64,000 nt of DNA from assembly GCA_001584585.1 (NCBI GenBank), contig LSYV01000004.1:2415128-2479127 (forward strand). Reading direction: 5' to 3'. This DNA is from Gonium pectorale (taxonomy: Eukaryota; Chlorophyta; Chlorophyceae; Chlamydomonadales; Volvocaceae). Every line of letters starts with the position of its first letter. Positions within the stretch are counted from its first letter, which is position 1. The notes below the pieces were generated by a model that ran no database searches, was not told the origin of the DNA, and was given only the letters and a program-made list of their open reading frames with translations. The position numbers and the translations under genes are program-made. This document shows, piece after piece, positions 1-21,622 of the stretch.

Positions 1-2534
1 TCCACTTTCGCCTCCGCGGCCGCCTCTCGCAACACCTCCGCCTCTGGCGTGGGTACGTCTGGCACGATAGCCACGGACTCGAGCTGTACCCTGAGCGGCC
101 CCAATGCTGCAGCCCAGCAGAGACGCCGGCACGCAATTCCGGACCTTACAACGCTTCCAGGGCTGCTGGAGTTCCTGGGGGCCGCCCCTGGGGACTTCCT
201 GATCCACATTGTCTCAGAGCTCTCAACCGAAGGCAATCTCTGGCATGGCATCCGCCGAGGCGTCTATGACCTGCAGGGCCCTCTGGGCCCAGAAACATCG
301 GCACGCATGCTGTTGCAGAGCGCCCGCGGCATCGCGCATGGCCTGGCGCAGCTCCATGCGGCCGGCGACGTGCATGGCGGTCTGACGCCCAGCAACGCGT
401 TGCTGCACTTGCACGTCAGTCGAGAGGATGCGGCTTGCCGTCACGGCCACGGCAGGGCTAGCAGCGGCAGTGGCGGTGGCAGCGGCGGTGGTGGCGGCAG
501 TGGCAGCGGCGGCCACCACACGGATCGCGCGTTGCACAGGCGGGGCGGCATGACAGCGCGCATCGCCGACTGCGGCGTGCGGCGGTTGGCGCTGGGCGGC
601 GCCTGGCGGGCGGAGCTGGAGGCCCACGCCGAGCTGCGAGCCTGCGCCGCGCCCGAGCTGCTGGCCGGGCCGCCAGGTGTTGAGGTGCAGTGGGCGCCCA
701 GCCATGACATGTACTCGTAAGTGCAGGGCTGTGCCGGGAACCGCCTGCTCGTTGGCGCTGTTGTTGCCGGTGTTGCCACCAGGGTTGGATGGCTCAGGAC
801 CCGCCTCGGGGCCGTTTGGCGAGTCTTTGACGCGCGGAAGAGGCCTTCGCCTGTGCCGCGAACCAAGTATCACCATCAGTCGCTGCTGCCGGTGTGCAGC
901 GCATGCCTCATTGCACCATGCATGTCGTGAATGTGTACCCAGGGCCCGTCACCCAGGGCCCTGTGCTCCAGACACTCGGCACCTCTTCCGGGCACACATT
1001 CCNNNNNNNNNNNNNNNNNNNNNNNNNNNNNNNNNNNNNNNNNNNNNNNNNNNNNNNNNNNNNNNNNNNNNNNNNNNNNNNNNNNNNNNNNNNNNNNNNN
1101 NNNNNNNNNNNNNNNNNNNNNNNNNNNNNNNNNNNNNNNNNNNNNNNNNNNNNNNNNNNNNNNNNNNNNNNNNNNNNNNNNNNNNNNNNNNNNNNNNNNN
1201 NNNNNNNNNNNNNNNNNNNNNNNNNNNNNNNNNNNNNNNNNNNNNNNNNNNNNNNNNNNNNNNNNNNNNNNNNNNNNNNNNNNNNNNNNNNNNNNNNNNN
1301 NNNNNNNNNNNNNNNNNNNNNNNNNNNNNNNNNNNNNNNNNNNNNNNNNNNNNNNNNNNNNNNNNNNNNNNNNNNNNNNNNNNNNNNNNNNNNNNNNNNN
1401 NNNNNNNNNNNNNNNNNNNNNNNNNNNNNNNNNNNNNNNNNNNNNNNNNNNNNNNNNNNNNNNNNNNNNNNNNNNNNNNNNNNNNNNNNNNNNNNNNNNN
1501 NNNNNNNNNNNNNNNNNNNNNNNNNNNNNNNNNNNNNNNNNNNNNNNNNNNNNNNNNNNNNNNNNNNNNNNNNNNNNNNNNNNNNNNNNNNNNNNNNNNN
1601 NNNNNNNNNNNNNNNNNNNNNNNNNNNNNNNNNNNNNNNNNNNNNNNNNNNNNNNNNNNNNNNNNNNNNNNNNNNNNNNNNNNNNNNNNNNNNNNNNNNN
1701 NNNNNNNNNNNNNNNNNNNNNNNNNNNNNNNNNNNNNNNNNNNNNNNNNNNNNNNNNNNNNNNNNNNNNNNNNNNNNNNNNNNNNNNNNNNNNNNNNNNN
1801 NNNNNNNNNNNNNNNNNNNNNNNNNNNNNNNNNNNNNNNNNNNNNNNNNNNNNNNNNNNNNNNNNNNNNNNNNNNNNNNNNNNNNNNNNNNNNNNNNNNN
1901 NNNNNNNNNNNNNNNNNNNNNNNNNNNNNNNNNCCACCCTGCCGCCGTCTCCAGCTCAGCCGCAGTGGTCCGGGACCCGCCCGTGTGGTGGCCACCCCAC
2001 GTGTGGGCGCCTGTGCGGAGCCTGGGACAGGCGTGCACGGCGCACGATCCCGCCTTGCGTCCGAGCGCCGCGGAGGTGGCCAAGGTGTTGCTGCTGTGGG
2101 AGCAACGTCTCCGCAGCGGCGGCCGTGCGCGCCCGCCCATGGCGGCTCAAGTCAGTGCCGGGTCTTTCCCAGGCATGCGGGCGAGTGCCGCCCCTGGTCC
2201 CGCGTCCTACCTGGTCACCGGTCAACCCACGTCTGCGTCGAGCACGGTCCGCGTCGGGGCCGCGGCCCTGGCGTGCGCGGGACAGCTGGCGCCGGGCGTG
2301 CGCTCAGCCACGGGCGTAGCGCACGTGGCGATTGCGGAGGGGACGGCGGAGGGAGAGAGCACAGGAGCCAGCGTTGAACCAAGCTCGGGCGAGTTTGAGG
2401 TGCCCAGCACCATCGGCGGGCCCGTGCTCTCGGCGGGCCCTGGTATCTCGCCAGCGAGCCGGAGCCAGTGCTTTGCCCTGTCCTCGATGCCCGAGATGCT
2501 TACGCCGGCGGCGGCTGCGTACGCCGGCGCGTGA
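1..2534 (+). CDS. Protein-kinase-like protein with degenerate catalytic loop (5'-partial, interrupted by gap)
   Basis: The reading frame is open from base 1, so the gene starts upstream. The exon ending near 716 encodes the middle of a kinase fold. In order it shows a hinge-like segment (IVSELSTEGNLW), a catalytic-loop position reading HGGLTPSNALL, ADCG in place of DFG, an APE-like CAAPELL, and DMYS just before a GTAAGTGC donor at 717. The remaining C-lobe falls in the 931-base gap. After the gap (1934 on) the last helices are recognisable (CTAHDPALRPSAAEVAKVLL), followed by a low-complexity tail. Kinases normally have HRD; here Arg and Asp are both Gly, so I infer a pseudokinase. A Gly-Ser insert lies between catalytic loop and DCG. 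The simplest stop is 2532-2534, but that TGA sits inside a GTGAGT donor; splicing 2531-2579 would move the stop to about 2625. The family (TKL/RLK-like) is a guess. Confidence 0.65.
1003..1933. other. Assembly gap (931 N) inside the kinase-like gene
   Basis: A continuous run of N. It removes the end of the kinase C-lobe and an unknown number of exons. The true size may differ from 931 bases. Confidence 1.
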
Positions 2535-2625
2535 GTGCCGATCGATCCGTTGCTCACATTGCGGCCTCTCCCATGGCAGCCAAGGTTCTAAACGTCGCGG
2601 TTCCAATGTGTTGACGCGGGCGTAG

Positions 2626-4459
2626 GTATTTTATCCTCGTGACACTGCGCAACGAAAGTTGCATGGGCTTCATTACTATCTGGTTCTGTGCCGTTGTAGA
2701 TAAAGTATGCAGACCCGAGGTTTTCGCGCGAAGGCTCTTCACTTGGTCCTCTGCACGTGCTTGGCAAGCAAGTGCGCTGCGCAGAGTACGGAGTACTCGT
2801 ATTCAGAGGCTAATGGTTGCCATGCAGCGCCTTAGAATGCAGGCTTGAACTCTTATCAACCCTTGAGGGGCTGGTTGTGCGCGCGTGCAGCCGCGGCGGG
2901 GGCGATTGCCACTTGGCAGGCCGTGGCCGGCACCCGCTATGACCGCTGCGCTGGCAAATGTTGCATGCGTAAGGCTACATGTGGCGCGGGTGTTGGGCAG
3001 GATACATGCATCTGTCACGCGAAGATCTGCGTGCATTGGGTTTGTAGGTTTGAGTAAAGTAACGCATGGTTCGGAGATGGCGCGGGTGTTTGTTCGCTCC
3101 GCCGTTTCTCTCGAGGGAAATTTTGTGGCCGCACACCGTGTTGCAGTACGGAAGGCCCCGAGGCGCGCTCTCCCCGTCAGGCAGTCCTTCGGGATGCAGT
3201 GACGACCGTCGCACGCGTGTGGCTGCCGGCGGCCTGAAGTACAACTTATGCTAAGGACTCCGGCGCGTCTGAGATGAATCTCCGCTAGGTGGTGTTGCTC
3301 TGAGAGGCGTGTGACATACTGCGCACGCCATGGTCCTGGCGTACAACGGGTCGGTACATGCAACGGTATGACGCTGGTGGGTAATGGGCTGGCTCACGCT
3401 CGTGTTTGCCAATGTTACTTCAAGAGGCACAACGTGCTGAGATACTGCTTTAGAAAATGATGCGTGTGGTTGTGTGGTGGCGAATGAGTGCTGGTTGTGT
3501 GAGCATAGAATGCGGAGGATCTGCGTGCCAGTCGCCTCTGTTGCGCAGCGAATGTGGCTATCTGGGCTACCAGGGCTAATGGAACTTGCCTGCGAGGGTG
3601 GAGCGCGATGCACTGTGCACCGAGTGCCCATGAGCACGAGACTCTTGCGCTGCTGTGGCGCTGATTTTGGACCTGGTCGTGTCCTCTATTGAGAATGTTA
3701 CCTAGGCCACCCTTTTGTGCCTACGGTATTGGCGCTGCGATAACGGGAATGCACCTACTGGTTGGGGATGATGAATGAACGAGTCCTTTTTATGAACGAG
3801 TCCTTACTCGGCAAGCGGCGACCGATTCAAGAGGTTATCTACCATGAGTTCGATCCTGGTAACGACAGCCATGTGTAGGGATAGAATTTACGGAGTCAGC
3901 CACGCACCGTCATTGCAGGCAGCGGTTGCTGACACGTCGATATATCGATATGTGAACGCGAAGAGAAGCACTTTCTCCCGAATAGCTAAGCTCCGGTGAA
4001 CCGGTGGCAAGGGGACAGTGAAGCAGCCATGCGGGAGATGAAGTACGGAGAGTGCGCGCGGAAGCAGCGGGCGCGTTCGGCAGCGGTCCCCTACGGTGTT
4101 GACCCTTTGCCGCGCCAAGGCGGGTCGCCGAAGTCAACATGGAGAGGAATATGGGAAGTTACATGGCAGCACGCATGATGTCGCTCGATATGCGACCCAG
4201 GGACAGGTGGTGGTCGGCGCCGCCGCAACGACCCATGGGACGCCATCTTGAAGCCACACGTTTTGCGTTACACCCATGCGATCATCCAGAGTCACAGTCA
4301 TTATATTGATACACACTGACCTGTAATGGTTTGCCATGCTGCAGGCCAGCAAGAAGTACAGTTCAACCGCTCGAAGTGACCGTGAAGTCTCAGCCTCTGT
4401 GTGCCAGACAGCAGTATACTATCATAATATGTATAAATGCATCACTATGATGAGTAGGA
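2626..4459. other. Intergenic region
   Basis: No coding signal on either strand; all ORFs here are short and lack splice-consistent extension. A short direct repeat (ATGAACGAGTCCTT twice) lies near 3776-3805. A TGTAA at 4322-4326 is the first such signal downstream of the kinase-like gene, but it is about 1.8 kb from the stop and may be unrelated. Confidence 0.6.
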
Positions 4460-7400
4460 ATGGAAGCGGCATTTCGCATGACAGTTATCTCTGAGTTTTC
4501 CACTCAAGAGAAATGGCAAGACATACTGAGCTTTGCGTTATGCCACAAAACGAAGGCATTCGTAGCTGCTCTTGCAGAACAACCGCTTCGGGCTGCGAGC
4601 CTTGTTCATCTTGCCTCGTCAGCACACAAAGACCTGGCACAGCTTCTTCAAAGAGCTCTGGAGCTCGTCCCGCTAGATGCTGGAGATGGGAGTGCGGGGA
4701 ACGTGCGACTAACTGACTACATGTGGGAGACAGCCGTTCCAGATGAAAAGGTGTGCCACACACGCCGGGGGGAGTGGCAAGATAGGTGGTGGTCTCCGCA
4801 TGCGCCATCGCCAGTGTGCGGACACTTGTCGTGCATATCCCACGCCTTGACAGCGCCCCAGTAGTCTTTGTGTACCGTGCGCACCCCATGGATGCTTGCA
4901 ACCGCTGCCCCCGTGGACTGAAGCGACTCGGCTGCCCTTCCTTTTTGGCACATGTAGCTGCCGAGCAGTCACATCCAGCCCAGCCCACCACCCCACCCTC
5001 GCACGTCACGGACGAACAAGGGGCCCGAGCTCACCTCGACGCCTGATCGCGCCGTCAGCGCCAACCGGCCCGATCGGACCCGTCGCCTCAAGCCCGTCAC
5101 GCGCACCGCGGACGTGCCCAACCCAAACTTAGGTCCCGGCAGCTCCGGCGCCCAAGCGGGCACGTCCGGCCCGTACGCTGGCCCGATGCCCTCGACGCCG
5201 GACACTCCACTGAGTACCAGCAGGGTCTCCAGCCACAAGTCATCAACACGCACCCCTGCTGCTGCTCCCAGCACCGGCCCTAGCAGCTTCGGCATGCAGG
5301 CGCATTCGTCCAGCCCACACGCCGGCCAGCCGCTTCAGACAGCCGCCGACCCGACAGCCGCCAGCGGCTCTGGCGTCGCCGTCTCTCCGCCATCGCCTTC
5401 ACCTGCGAACGCGTGCGCCGCCGGGGCCGTACCGAAGCCCCGGAGCCACCGGGTCCGCAGCGCGGCCAGCCCAGATAGCCGCAAGCCCAGGCAGCAAGCG
5501 GCCAGACTGGATGACTTCACGAGGTTGCCGGACGAAGAGCTGCCACCGCCGCTGCCGTCACAGCCTCTGTCGAGGCTGCAAATATTGCCGCAGCCGCTGT
5601 CAACCCCAACAACAGGACCTTTGGCGAGTATCTCAGGTATGTTCCTAACGGATAATACCGAGCCCGGAGATGGCATACTGGTCCAGCGACCTGCCCTGGA
5701 GGGGCTGGTCGATAGCCTGCTGAGGCTGCCGGACGAAGGCGGCGACGGCGCCGATGATCCTCGAAGCGACTCTGGGAGCGCCGAGTGCGACGCCGCCTAC
5801 CGCTTACTGCTGTCGGGCGCTTGCTCAGCCTCGCCACGGGCGTCGGTCGGGGCCAGTGGCAGCCTGGTCATGGGGGAGCGGGCGCATCCTGTACCGTCAG
5901 CTCAGTCACCACCAGCGTCAGCGGCACAGTCGACGGCGTGCTTCACGCTGTCCCTCCACGCCACCGTGGCGGCCGCTGGCCCGGGCTCGGCGTCGGGCAG
6001 CGCATCTGACTGGCTGGTGCTGCATGCGTCGCCGGCGGCGAGTTGGGGGGCGGTCGAGCCTGCTATGCTCGTGGAAGGGAGCAGCGGACAAGGGCCGTCA
6101 GCTGGCGCGTCGATGCGGCCGCTGATTGAGGCGGCGGGCGACGGGCTCGGCAGCCTGAGCCAGCAGTCGCTGCGGCCACAATCAATCCAATCGAAGTCCG
6201 GCATATTGGAAACGCGGCGGCGTCAGCGCAAGCAAGGCGCCCGCGAGAAGCTTCGGGAGCAGCAGGAAGGGGAACTCAAGTGTGCGGAGGAGCAGCCGGC
6301 TCCCTCCAACAGCTCTTCCTCCGAAGAGACGTGTTGCCTGCCGGGACTGTCAGACGGACGGGACACAGCGTCCTCAGCCGCCTTACGGAGGCGCCACCGC
6401 CTCAATGGTCGCAGTTTAGCAAGTGCTACTGCCGCGGATGACGGCACTTGCAATGGCGCCAGCCAAGTGCGCGCAGGCGAGATGCCTGGAGCCTTGCTTA
6501 CAAACCTCATAGGCAGCCACCGAGACGGCTGCACCGAAATCGGCGGCAGCAGCAGTCCCGGCGTCAATGGCAGTACTGGCGGACGTGCGGCACCTGATGA
6601 GGACGAGGGCTGCTCTTCGTGGTCTGCGGCGGCAGCGGCTGCTGAGGTCGTCTCCTCACCCGCCTCGCCTCCCGCTGTCGCCCATGTTGGCGGTAGAGGC
6701 AGCAGAGACAGCAGCGAGGACTGCAGCCCGGCGTCCTGGGTAGCACCGCCTGGTACGCCGCTAGTCCCTGACGGGTCCTTTGGGCCGCCCAGGCCAAGAG
6801 GGCAGTCGGGGGAGCGGGGCGGGGCACGTGAGGACGAGTGGGGTGGCCATGGCGCGGGGCCGCAGAAGCAGGAGCAGGTGCTGGGGGAGTCGCAGGAAAA
6901 GCAAGGGCAGCAGCAGGGGCACGAGCAGGAGCAGATGCAGGAGGAGCAGGAGCAGGAGCCGTGGCAGCAACACGAGCAGGAAAAGGAGCAGGAGTCGCTG
7001 GAGCAGAAATGGGACGTGGAGGAACCTCGGATGGGGCTGTTTGATGTGCTGCGCTCGCTGCCTCCCGACGTTGTGACAAGCAACCTGCTGCACCGCCTGG
7101 GCGTTCGGGAGCGGTGCGCGCTGCGGCTGCTGGCGCGTGAGTGGGACGTCCAGGTATGCAGGCAGCAGCGTATTGTGCACGCGTGGGCGCAATCGTATGC
7201 ACGACGGCTGGTGGGTGTTCTGCGTAGCTGTACGGGTAGAGCTTGGGTTGCGCACCGCGCTTAACGTCTCTTGTCATTGACAGTATCGTAGGTCAAACAC
7301 GGAACCATATTCATTCGGGTAGCCTGCTCACGCAACTACATTCGCCTGTTGCGCCCTGGATTGCCGCTGTGCAGATGCGGCAGGAGTGGAGCGACAGTCT

Positions 7401-10400
7401 GCAGTTGGGCCTTAGCGCTGGCTGCCTGGCGGATCTGCGGAGTCGCCATGCGGCCGGTGCGCGGGCCTGTCGGGCCGAGGCCCGCTGTTGCTTCCGGGTT
7501 CGCACTGCCACGCTTGCCGGGCTTGTGCTGTAAGGGTTGTCAGGCGCCGCGTGTTTGGCATCTGAGCGAAGCAAAAACACACGCTTGCTGGGCTGTGATG
7601 GGTCTCATCTGTTTGCAGGTTTACGGCTGTCAACATGGGCCGGCGATGCCTACCGTCCCCCGATCACGTCCCTCCACGGATCGCATCCCGCGTCGCTCGC
7701 GAAATCCAAGCCCTTCCCGGTCTCCGTGTATTCCCCCGTGCGCAGGCGAACAGCGCAGCCTCTACAAGCGCCACACAGCCGCCGTCCAACTCCAGGTCGC
7801 GCACCGCCGCATCGAGCGGATGGTGTGGCCCAACACGAGCAACCGGCTGCTCGAGATGCCCCCCATCGTCGTGGACGAGGCTCCGCCGCTGCATGAGGCC
7901 CTCCAGCTGACCCTTGGGTCTTTCGGTCGCCGCCTGCGGCGCCTGCACCTCAGCAGCGACGCCGCGCCGGTTACGGAGCTGGATCTTGACATGATTTCCG
8001 TGCTGGTTCCGGAGCTGGAGGAGCTGGTGCTTCGGTTCGATGTGTGGGAGCGGCCGGCGCCGGTGCTGGACTCCCTGGGCGGCCTGCTTCGGCTGCGGCG
8101 GCTGGCGCTTCAGCTGGGCAGCAGCAAGCTCAACTACGTGAGTGGACCTGAAGGTGAAAACCCGAACCGAGCAGGATCAAGTGCACGGGGTCATGCGGCA
8201 TGCTGCGACCGCGTGCAACTGTATTGCGCTGCCATGGATGCGTGCATTGCGTTGCCGGCAACCGCATCGCAAGCTCGGGGCCTGGTGGTCGCCCGTAGGA
8301 TCCCGCGCCGGAGGTCATGGTGCGCAGCCTGTCCCGACTGACCGGCCTCCGGGCGCTGTCGCTGGAGCTGACCGCGACGACGCTGCCGCTGCCTGCCCGG
8401 GAGCTGGAGCGCCTGACCAGCCTGCGCCTGGCGTTGGTGTTCCGGGGCTACGGCGCGGGGCAGCAGTCAGAGCAGGTGCGGCCGGGGTTGGGGGACACTA
8501 GGTCGGTTTGGAAAGCCTGGGAATGGGCCCGGGGATACGGATGGGGGTCCAGCAGTGACCAGCAATGCAACACCGGACATACGCGTGTAGCAGTTTGTTA
8601 CTATTCTTAAGCGTATGCTCAGGGCGCGGGGCAGGTAAGGAACTACGCTGGCGAGTGTTTGCTGCGCGGAAGCCACCCGTCGCCAAGCTTTTGTGTACCT
8701 CTTCTCTAGGCGTGCGCCCTTCTGTGCCCATCGTTGCGCTCTTCCGGCTACTCTTCCCCGTCCTTCGCGCGCAGCTGCGCAGCCTGGTGTCGCAATTGGC
8801 CCTCCTGACGGAGCTGCGCGCTCTGGCGGTGCCCGACGGGTACCGCGGCAGCGACGGAGATCTGCTTCGGGCGGCCAGCCCCGTCCTGCCCAGCCTGACA
8901 GCGCTCCACATGCCGCGCCTCTCATGCACACGGCCCGAGCTGGAGGTACGATGGGCCAGTGGGTCGACGGTCCAGCAGGGAGGGAGCACGGCGGGCTCGC
9001 ACGGGGAGCTGCTGGCAAGGATCGGGATACCGGCGGAAGATCTGCCCGGTCGCATCACCGTCCTCGCGCATGGTGGCGTCGGCATTGACGCCCGGGGTCC
9101 CGTGCGGTACGGGTAATGTCTAATGTGCTAGATTTTCACCAGTGCTGTAATTGACAAGGGAAGTGGGCAGCTTCTCTCCCAACGGAGGGAGCAGCCCTAA
9201 CCTCACTGCGGCTCGGCATCACGCGTTGCGGCCCGTTTCCCACCTTGTCCATCATCCCCCGCCCCGCAGGCGTTGGCGCGGCTGCCCCTGCTACAGCACG
9301 TCACTCTCGGCTCACTCGACATAGCCCCCGACGAAGATTACGAGGACCTGGTTCCGTTACAAGCCTCCTACAAGCCCTATCCCGCCAGCGGCAGCTTTGC
9401 CAGCCCCTATCGCGTGGAGTACGATGTATATGACAGCCTTTCGACAGGCAACGGCTGCCATGCCAACTCATGGGTCTCGGGTACGGCCCAAGAACTCCCG
9501 TGGATGACGCGGGGGTCCCTCGAGGCGGTGTCGCCGTCGGAGCCGTCCTGGCTGGCCGGCTCGGCCGGGCGGGGCGGAGGGGCGGACCGGCTCAGCATCT
9601 CCTTCGGCGTCAGACATGACGGGGACCGTGCCTGCGGCTCCGGCATTGCAGGTGGCGGAGCTGCGGGCGGCGCCGGAGGTGCCGGCGAGGCCTGCGTTTC
9701 GGCCGGCGGCAGCACAAGCGGCGGCCATCTGCATGCGATGATATCCTGGCGGCGCTTGGTGCTCTGCTCGGAACAGCGCATGGAGGCGCTGGTGGCGGCC
9801 GGCGCGCTGCCCCACGGGCTGAGGGAGCTGCGCGTTGAGCAACTGCGCTGGCCGAGGTGAGCAGCTGGCCGTTGGTGTCGGGTGCGGTTGGGGATTGGGG
9901 GTTGAGTGTACGAATGCGAGTACGATGGTATCTTGGCTTGTGCATGCTGCACACGGATGAGATTCGTGGCCTTGCTGCGTAATGTGGGCTGCGCACGGGG
10001 ACTACGGTAAGCTATCGGTATTCACATCGCCTGCTCCCTGTTGTCCCTTCCTCCAGGGGCTCACAGGCGGACCGCCTTTCCACACGCGGAGCTGCGACGT
10101 TGCACGCGCTATGCGCGCAGCTGGACGCGCCTCCCGACCTGGCTGTACACCTGGCTCTAGAAGGGCTTTCGGGAACCGCGCTCGCTGCGTTCTGCGGCGA
10201 ACCAGCTCCTGACGACGGCAGCGGCCACGACAGGGGCGGCCATGGCGCGGGCGCTTGCAGCAGCAGCGGCGACGCTGGAGGAAGTGCCACCTCAGCGGCT
10301 GCAGCGTCGGCGGCGGACGCGCGGCAGCCGTTTTTGCGCGGCCCTGAGGCGGCCTCTGGCGCCACGGCAGTCGCGGGCGGGGGCGTGTGCATCAGCGTGC

Positions 10401-11590
10401 GTGAGGTGATGATGTTCGCTTGCGCGGCGCTGGGCAGAGTCCGAGGCCTCGCATCGCTGCGGTGGTCAAGCCTCTTGCCGCTCTTGGCGCACTTGCCGCC
10501 ACGTGCCATGAAGGAGGCGCTGGGGTGCCTTCGCCAGGTACAACGGGCGACGGGCAACGGGCGACGGGCAGGGTGGGGCAAACGAAGGGGAACGGACGGG
10601 TATGTCAGGCTGCTCAAAGCGGTTTCCGAGACGAACGGGCAGGGCAGCTGGGGATGCAACATTGGGAGGAGTACGGGACCAGACTGCTCCCGCGGATTAG
10701 GGTGTGTGCGAATGTAACGTCAGCAGGCACTCACAGAAAGAGGCTGTATGTTTCCGCCGTGTGTACGGTGCGCCTTCCGCAGGTCTCCGAGTTGGAGGTT
10801 GTTGACGGCCTGTCGGGTGCGCACCCCGCCAGCAGCCCGGTGTTCCTGCTGCACCTGGCGGGGGCCCTGGAGGCGCTGCCCCGGCTGCGGCGCCTGGCCT
10901 TCGCCTCCGCAGCACCGCAGAGCGACGCGCTGGTCCAGGTGAGCGGGGCTCAACCAAGATGGGCTAGAGTCCGTGAACGTTTCCTATCTTTTGGGATTGG
11001 GTCCCCTTGGCTTGTCGTTGGCACGTGCAGATATTACTTATGTTAACGGCTTGACTCTTCGGAGCGGCTGGAGCCTGAGGAGTGTAAGATTGTGCCCGTG
11101 GGCCTGCGAGCCTGCGGGCCCTCGCGCCTGACCTTCCAAGGCCAAAACGCTACCACAAACGCTAGGCCTGGTATGAAAGGTCCGATCAGTACCTCGCGAG
11201 TTACGATATGATACCAGACTGCCTGTCAATTGGCTGCAGGGTCTTCCCGGGTTGCTAGTGGCGCTGCGGCGGCCCCTGCGCGTCGAGGCGAGCTTCCTGG
11301 GGCACGCAGACGCCGCCCGCCTGCGGAGCATGCTGGCCGAGGTGCGTCGAGCCAACCGCTCGTCTTTAAGTCCGGCCCAACCCGGCAGCAGCGCCTCAAC
11401 GCGCCGGGATGGCGCGGAGCACGAGGGCGTCGAGGATGTGGTGGTCCTTGCGTCCGAAGAGCCCGGGGTGGGGCTGCAGGAGTCACCCTCGGCTCCTTCT
11501 GGGCGCGAGGCACGCGACTGCTCTGGCGGATGGGCGGCCGGCGGCGGCCTCTGGTGGCTGGGGGAGGAGGACGGCGCGCCGGCCGTGTGA
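4460..11590 (+). CDS. F-box and leucine-rich-repeat protein, 9 exons
   Basis: Exons: 4460-4750, 4958-7153, 7619-8137, 8299-8475, 8775-8945, 9270-9856, 10057-10537, 10783-10938, 11240-11590. All phases agree and the total is 4,929 nt (1,642 residues). The first exon encodes an unrecognised helical segment. The second is low-complexity (Ser/Pro/Ala), then a Gln/Glu-rich tract (about 6865-7015), then an F-box-like segment LPPDVVTSNLLHRLGVRERC (about 7060-7120). Later exons carry irregular Leu-rich repeats (LRRLHLSS, LRALSLEL, LTELRALAV, LRRLAFASA). F-box proteins link SKP1-cullin ubiquitin ligases to targets, and the LRRs would bind the target; this is inferred from family. Intron 7154-7618 (465 nt) is long for this gene and could hide one exon. 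The poly(A) signal is probably TGTAA at 12484. Confidence 0.75.
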
Positions 11591-13341
11591 CTCACACCAC
11601 TGGAGGGCACGCGGGCTTTGCCCTTGGCATGCGTTGAGCGTTATAGGGTGTGGCTAGGTATCCCAAAGCCATGGAGGTCCAGCGGGCGCAGCCTCAGAAA
11701 GTGTACTCAGCAGAGGCTTCGACCACTTTACAGGGAAGGGAAGTGGCGAGAGCGCCCAGGAATCCAACATTGCCCAGTCGTTCCAGCGTAGGCGTAAAAG
11801 CTTGTCAATCAGATTTTCTCGCTATTGAAAGTCCGGAGTTTGCGTGAGGAAGGGCCGGGCAGGTTTTGGGGCAGCAGGACAGGGCTGGCGCAATGCCACG
11901 TCTGATGCAGTACGCTATTGCTACCCAGTACTTTCTTATCTAAGCAGTCTGGTGTATTGCTGTGTGTTGTGGATTTCGGGAATAGTTCGGGAGGCTTCAG
12001 CCGATGATGTTAGTGTGCCTTAGTAGGTTTTGCGCCGATGCCGTCGGCTGCTTCCTTGTACATGTACGGCATATGTGCGATGCAACGGAAGCAGTTGCGC
12101 ATCTGCCCGCTATTGGTCAGCCTAGCAGCAGGATGTTAGCATAGTGGCCGGCCAGGTGGTCGTGTGAATTGTTGGCACCAGCCTTGCGCAGAGAGGCATG
12201 TACGGTACAACGTAATCGGTATGCAATCTTGGACAGCGTCTGCCATTTCGTCGCATGTTGTCCGTGTTTCCCAGGACTTCTTGTACAGGCTATAGAAGAT
12301 GCCGGTGCGGCTTATCTGCATTGGCGCGGCGTGACGAGCGCTTGGGCGCCTGGAGAGCATGCCGAGCAAAACGGGAGTAACTGGCGCTGTTGACGGTGGA
12401 CGGAGAAAGTGAGAGGCTTCGAGTAGTCAGCTAGCTTTTCAAGGCTACATGATCCTCAGAGCTCCTCGTGACCCATTTAATGATGTAACGCCTTCACTGC
12501 AGCCCCTGAGTCCTAGTCGACCCAACACACCGTACACCGTACGCAACTGGTACGTGACAACGATGGGTCCATGTTAGAAAGCAACTATGGCCAATTGGCT
12601 TGGCAACTTGAACACTCTCATAGAGAAAAACTTCATTACCATGGTTCGCGAGGGGACAACTCAAAAAGGCAAGAAATGACGAGGGCAACAGCCACACAAA
12701 GCAGCCCACAGCGGTCCAAGACCAACCCAACAAACCTACAACGCCCTGCAGCTAAGGCCCGTGGGCCCGCCTCATGCCCCTAATGGTCACAACACTCCTA
12801 CTAGAAATCAATCGCTTAACCGCCCTAATCACAGGCATCAACGAAAGCTGACAGATACCATTCCAGTAGCATGCGCAGCGCGGGGTGTAAGGGTGGAGCA
12901 GCAGCGGCACCGACGCCCTGCAAGGCGACTCCTCGCCGTGCCTTCTGTTAACATCCCACAAAACCTCATTAATTGGCATAAACGATTAGCATGTGACAGC
13001 TGTTCAACCGCACGCACGGGTTTGCATATCAGGTTAGCAGTACAAGAATACGATAAGGCACGAAAATCACGCCATGGGGCCTCCATGAGTTGTGAACGCT
13101 CGGGCATCTCAACCCCAAAATGAAACCCAATACGCCATCCATCGCCAACAACCACCCCAACAACTAGGACCAGTACCGACTGGCCCTGCCGCACAGGCAG
13201 TCTGCGGTTCCCCCACCGGCATCTTCGCCCCTGGCCCTCCCTTGCCCCTCTCCCTCGTGTGCGGCTCTTTTGGCCCCTCCATGCATGCACAGCGGTCCTA
13301 TCCCTCTAAACTCCAACCAAACCAAGCCTCCGACTGGACTC
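11591..13341. other. Intergenic / 3' flanks of two convergent genes
   Basis: Probably 3' UTR of the F-box/LRR gene up to about 12500. No convincing coding region. I found no TGTAA on the minus strand close to the stop of the protease/SRCR gene at 13342. Confidence 0.6.
12484..12488 (+). terminator. Candidate TGTAA poly(A) signal for the F-box/LRR gene
   Basis: TGTAA is the usual poly(A) signal in chlamydomonadalean algae. This is the first one on the plus strand after the stop at 11590, about 0.9 kb downstream, a long but possible 3' UTR. Confidence 0.4.

Positions 13342-21622
<8,281 letters not shown>

Noticed and set aside
876..2319. Several open frames of hundreds of codons on both strands
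   Set aside because: They consist mostly of N from the assembly gap and carry no information there.
6223..7083. 286-codon Ser/Cys-rich minus-strand frame
   Set aside because: Shadow of the Gln/Glu/Ser-rich exon of the F-box/LRR gene, with no splice or domain support.
7284..7533. Possible extra exon of the F-box/LRR gene after a TTGACAG acceptor
   Set aside because: Every candidate hits a stop or breaks phase; direct joining of 7153 to 7619 keeps phase.
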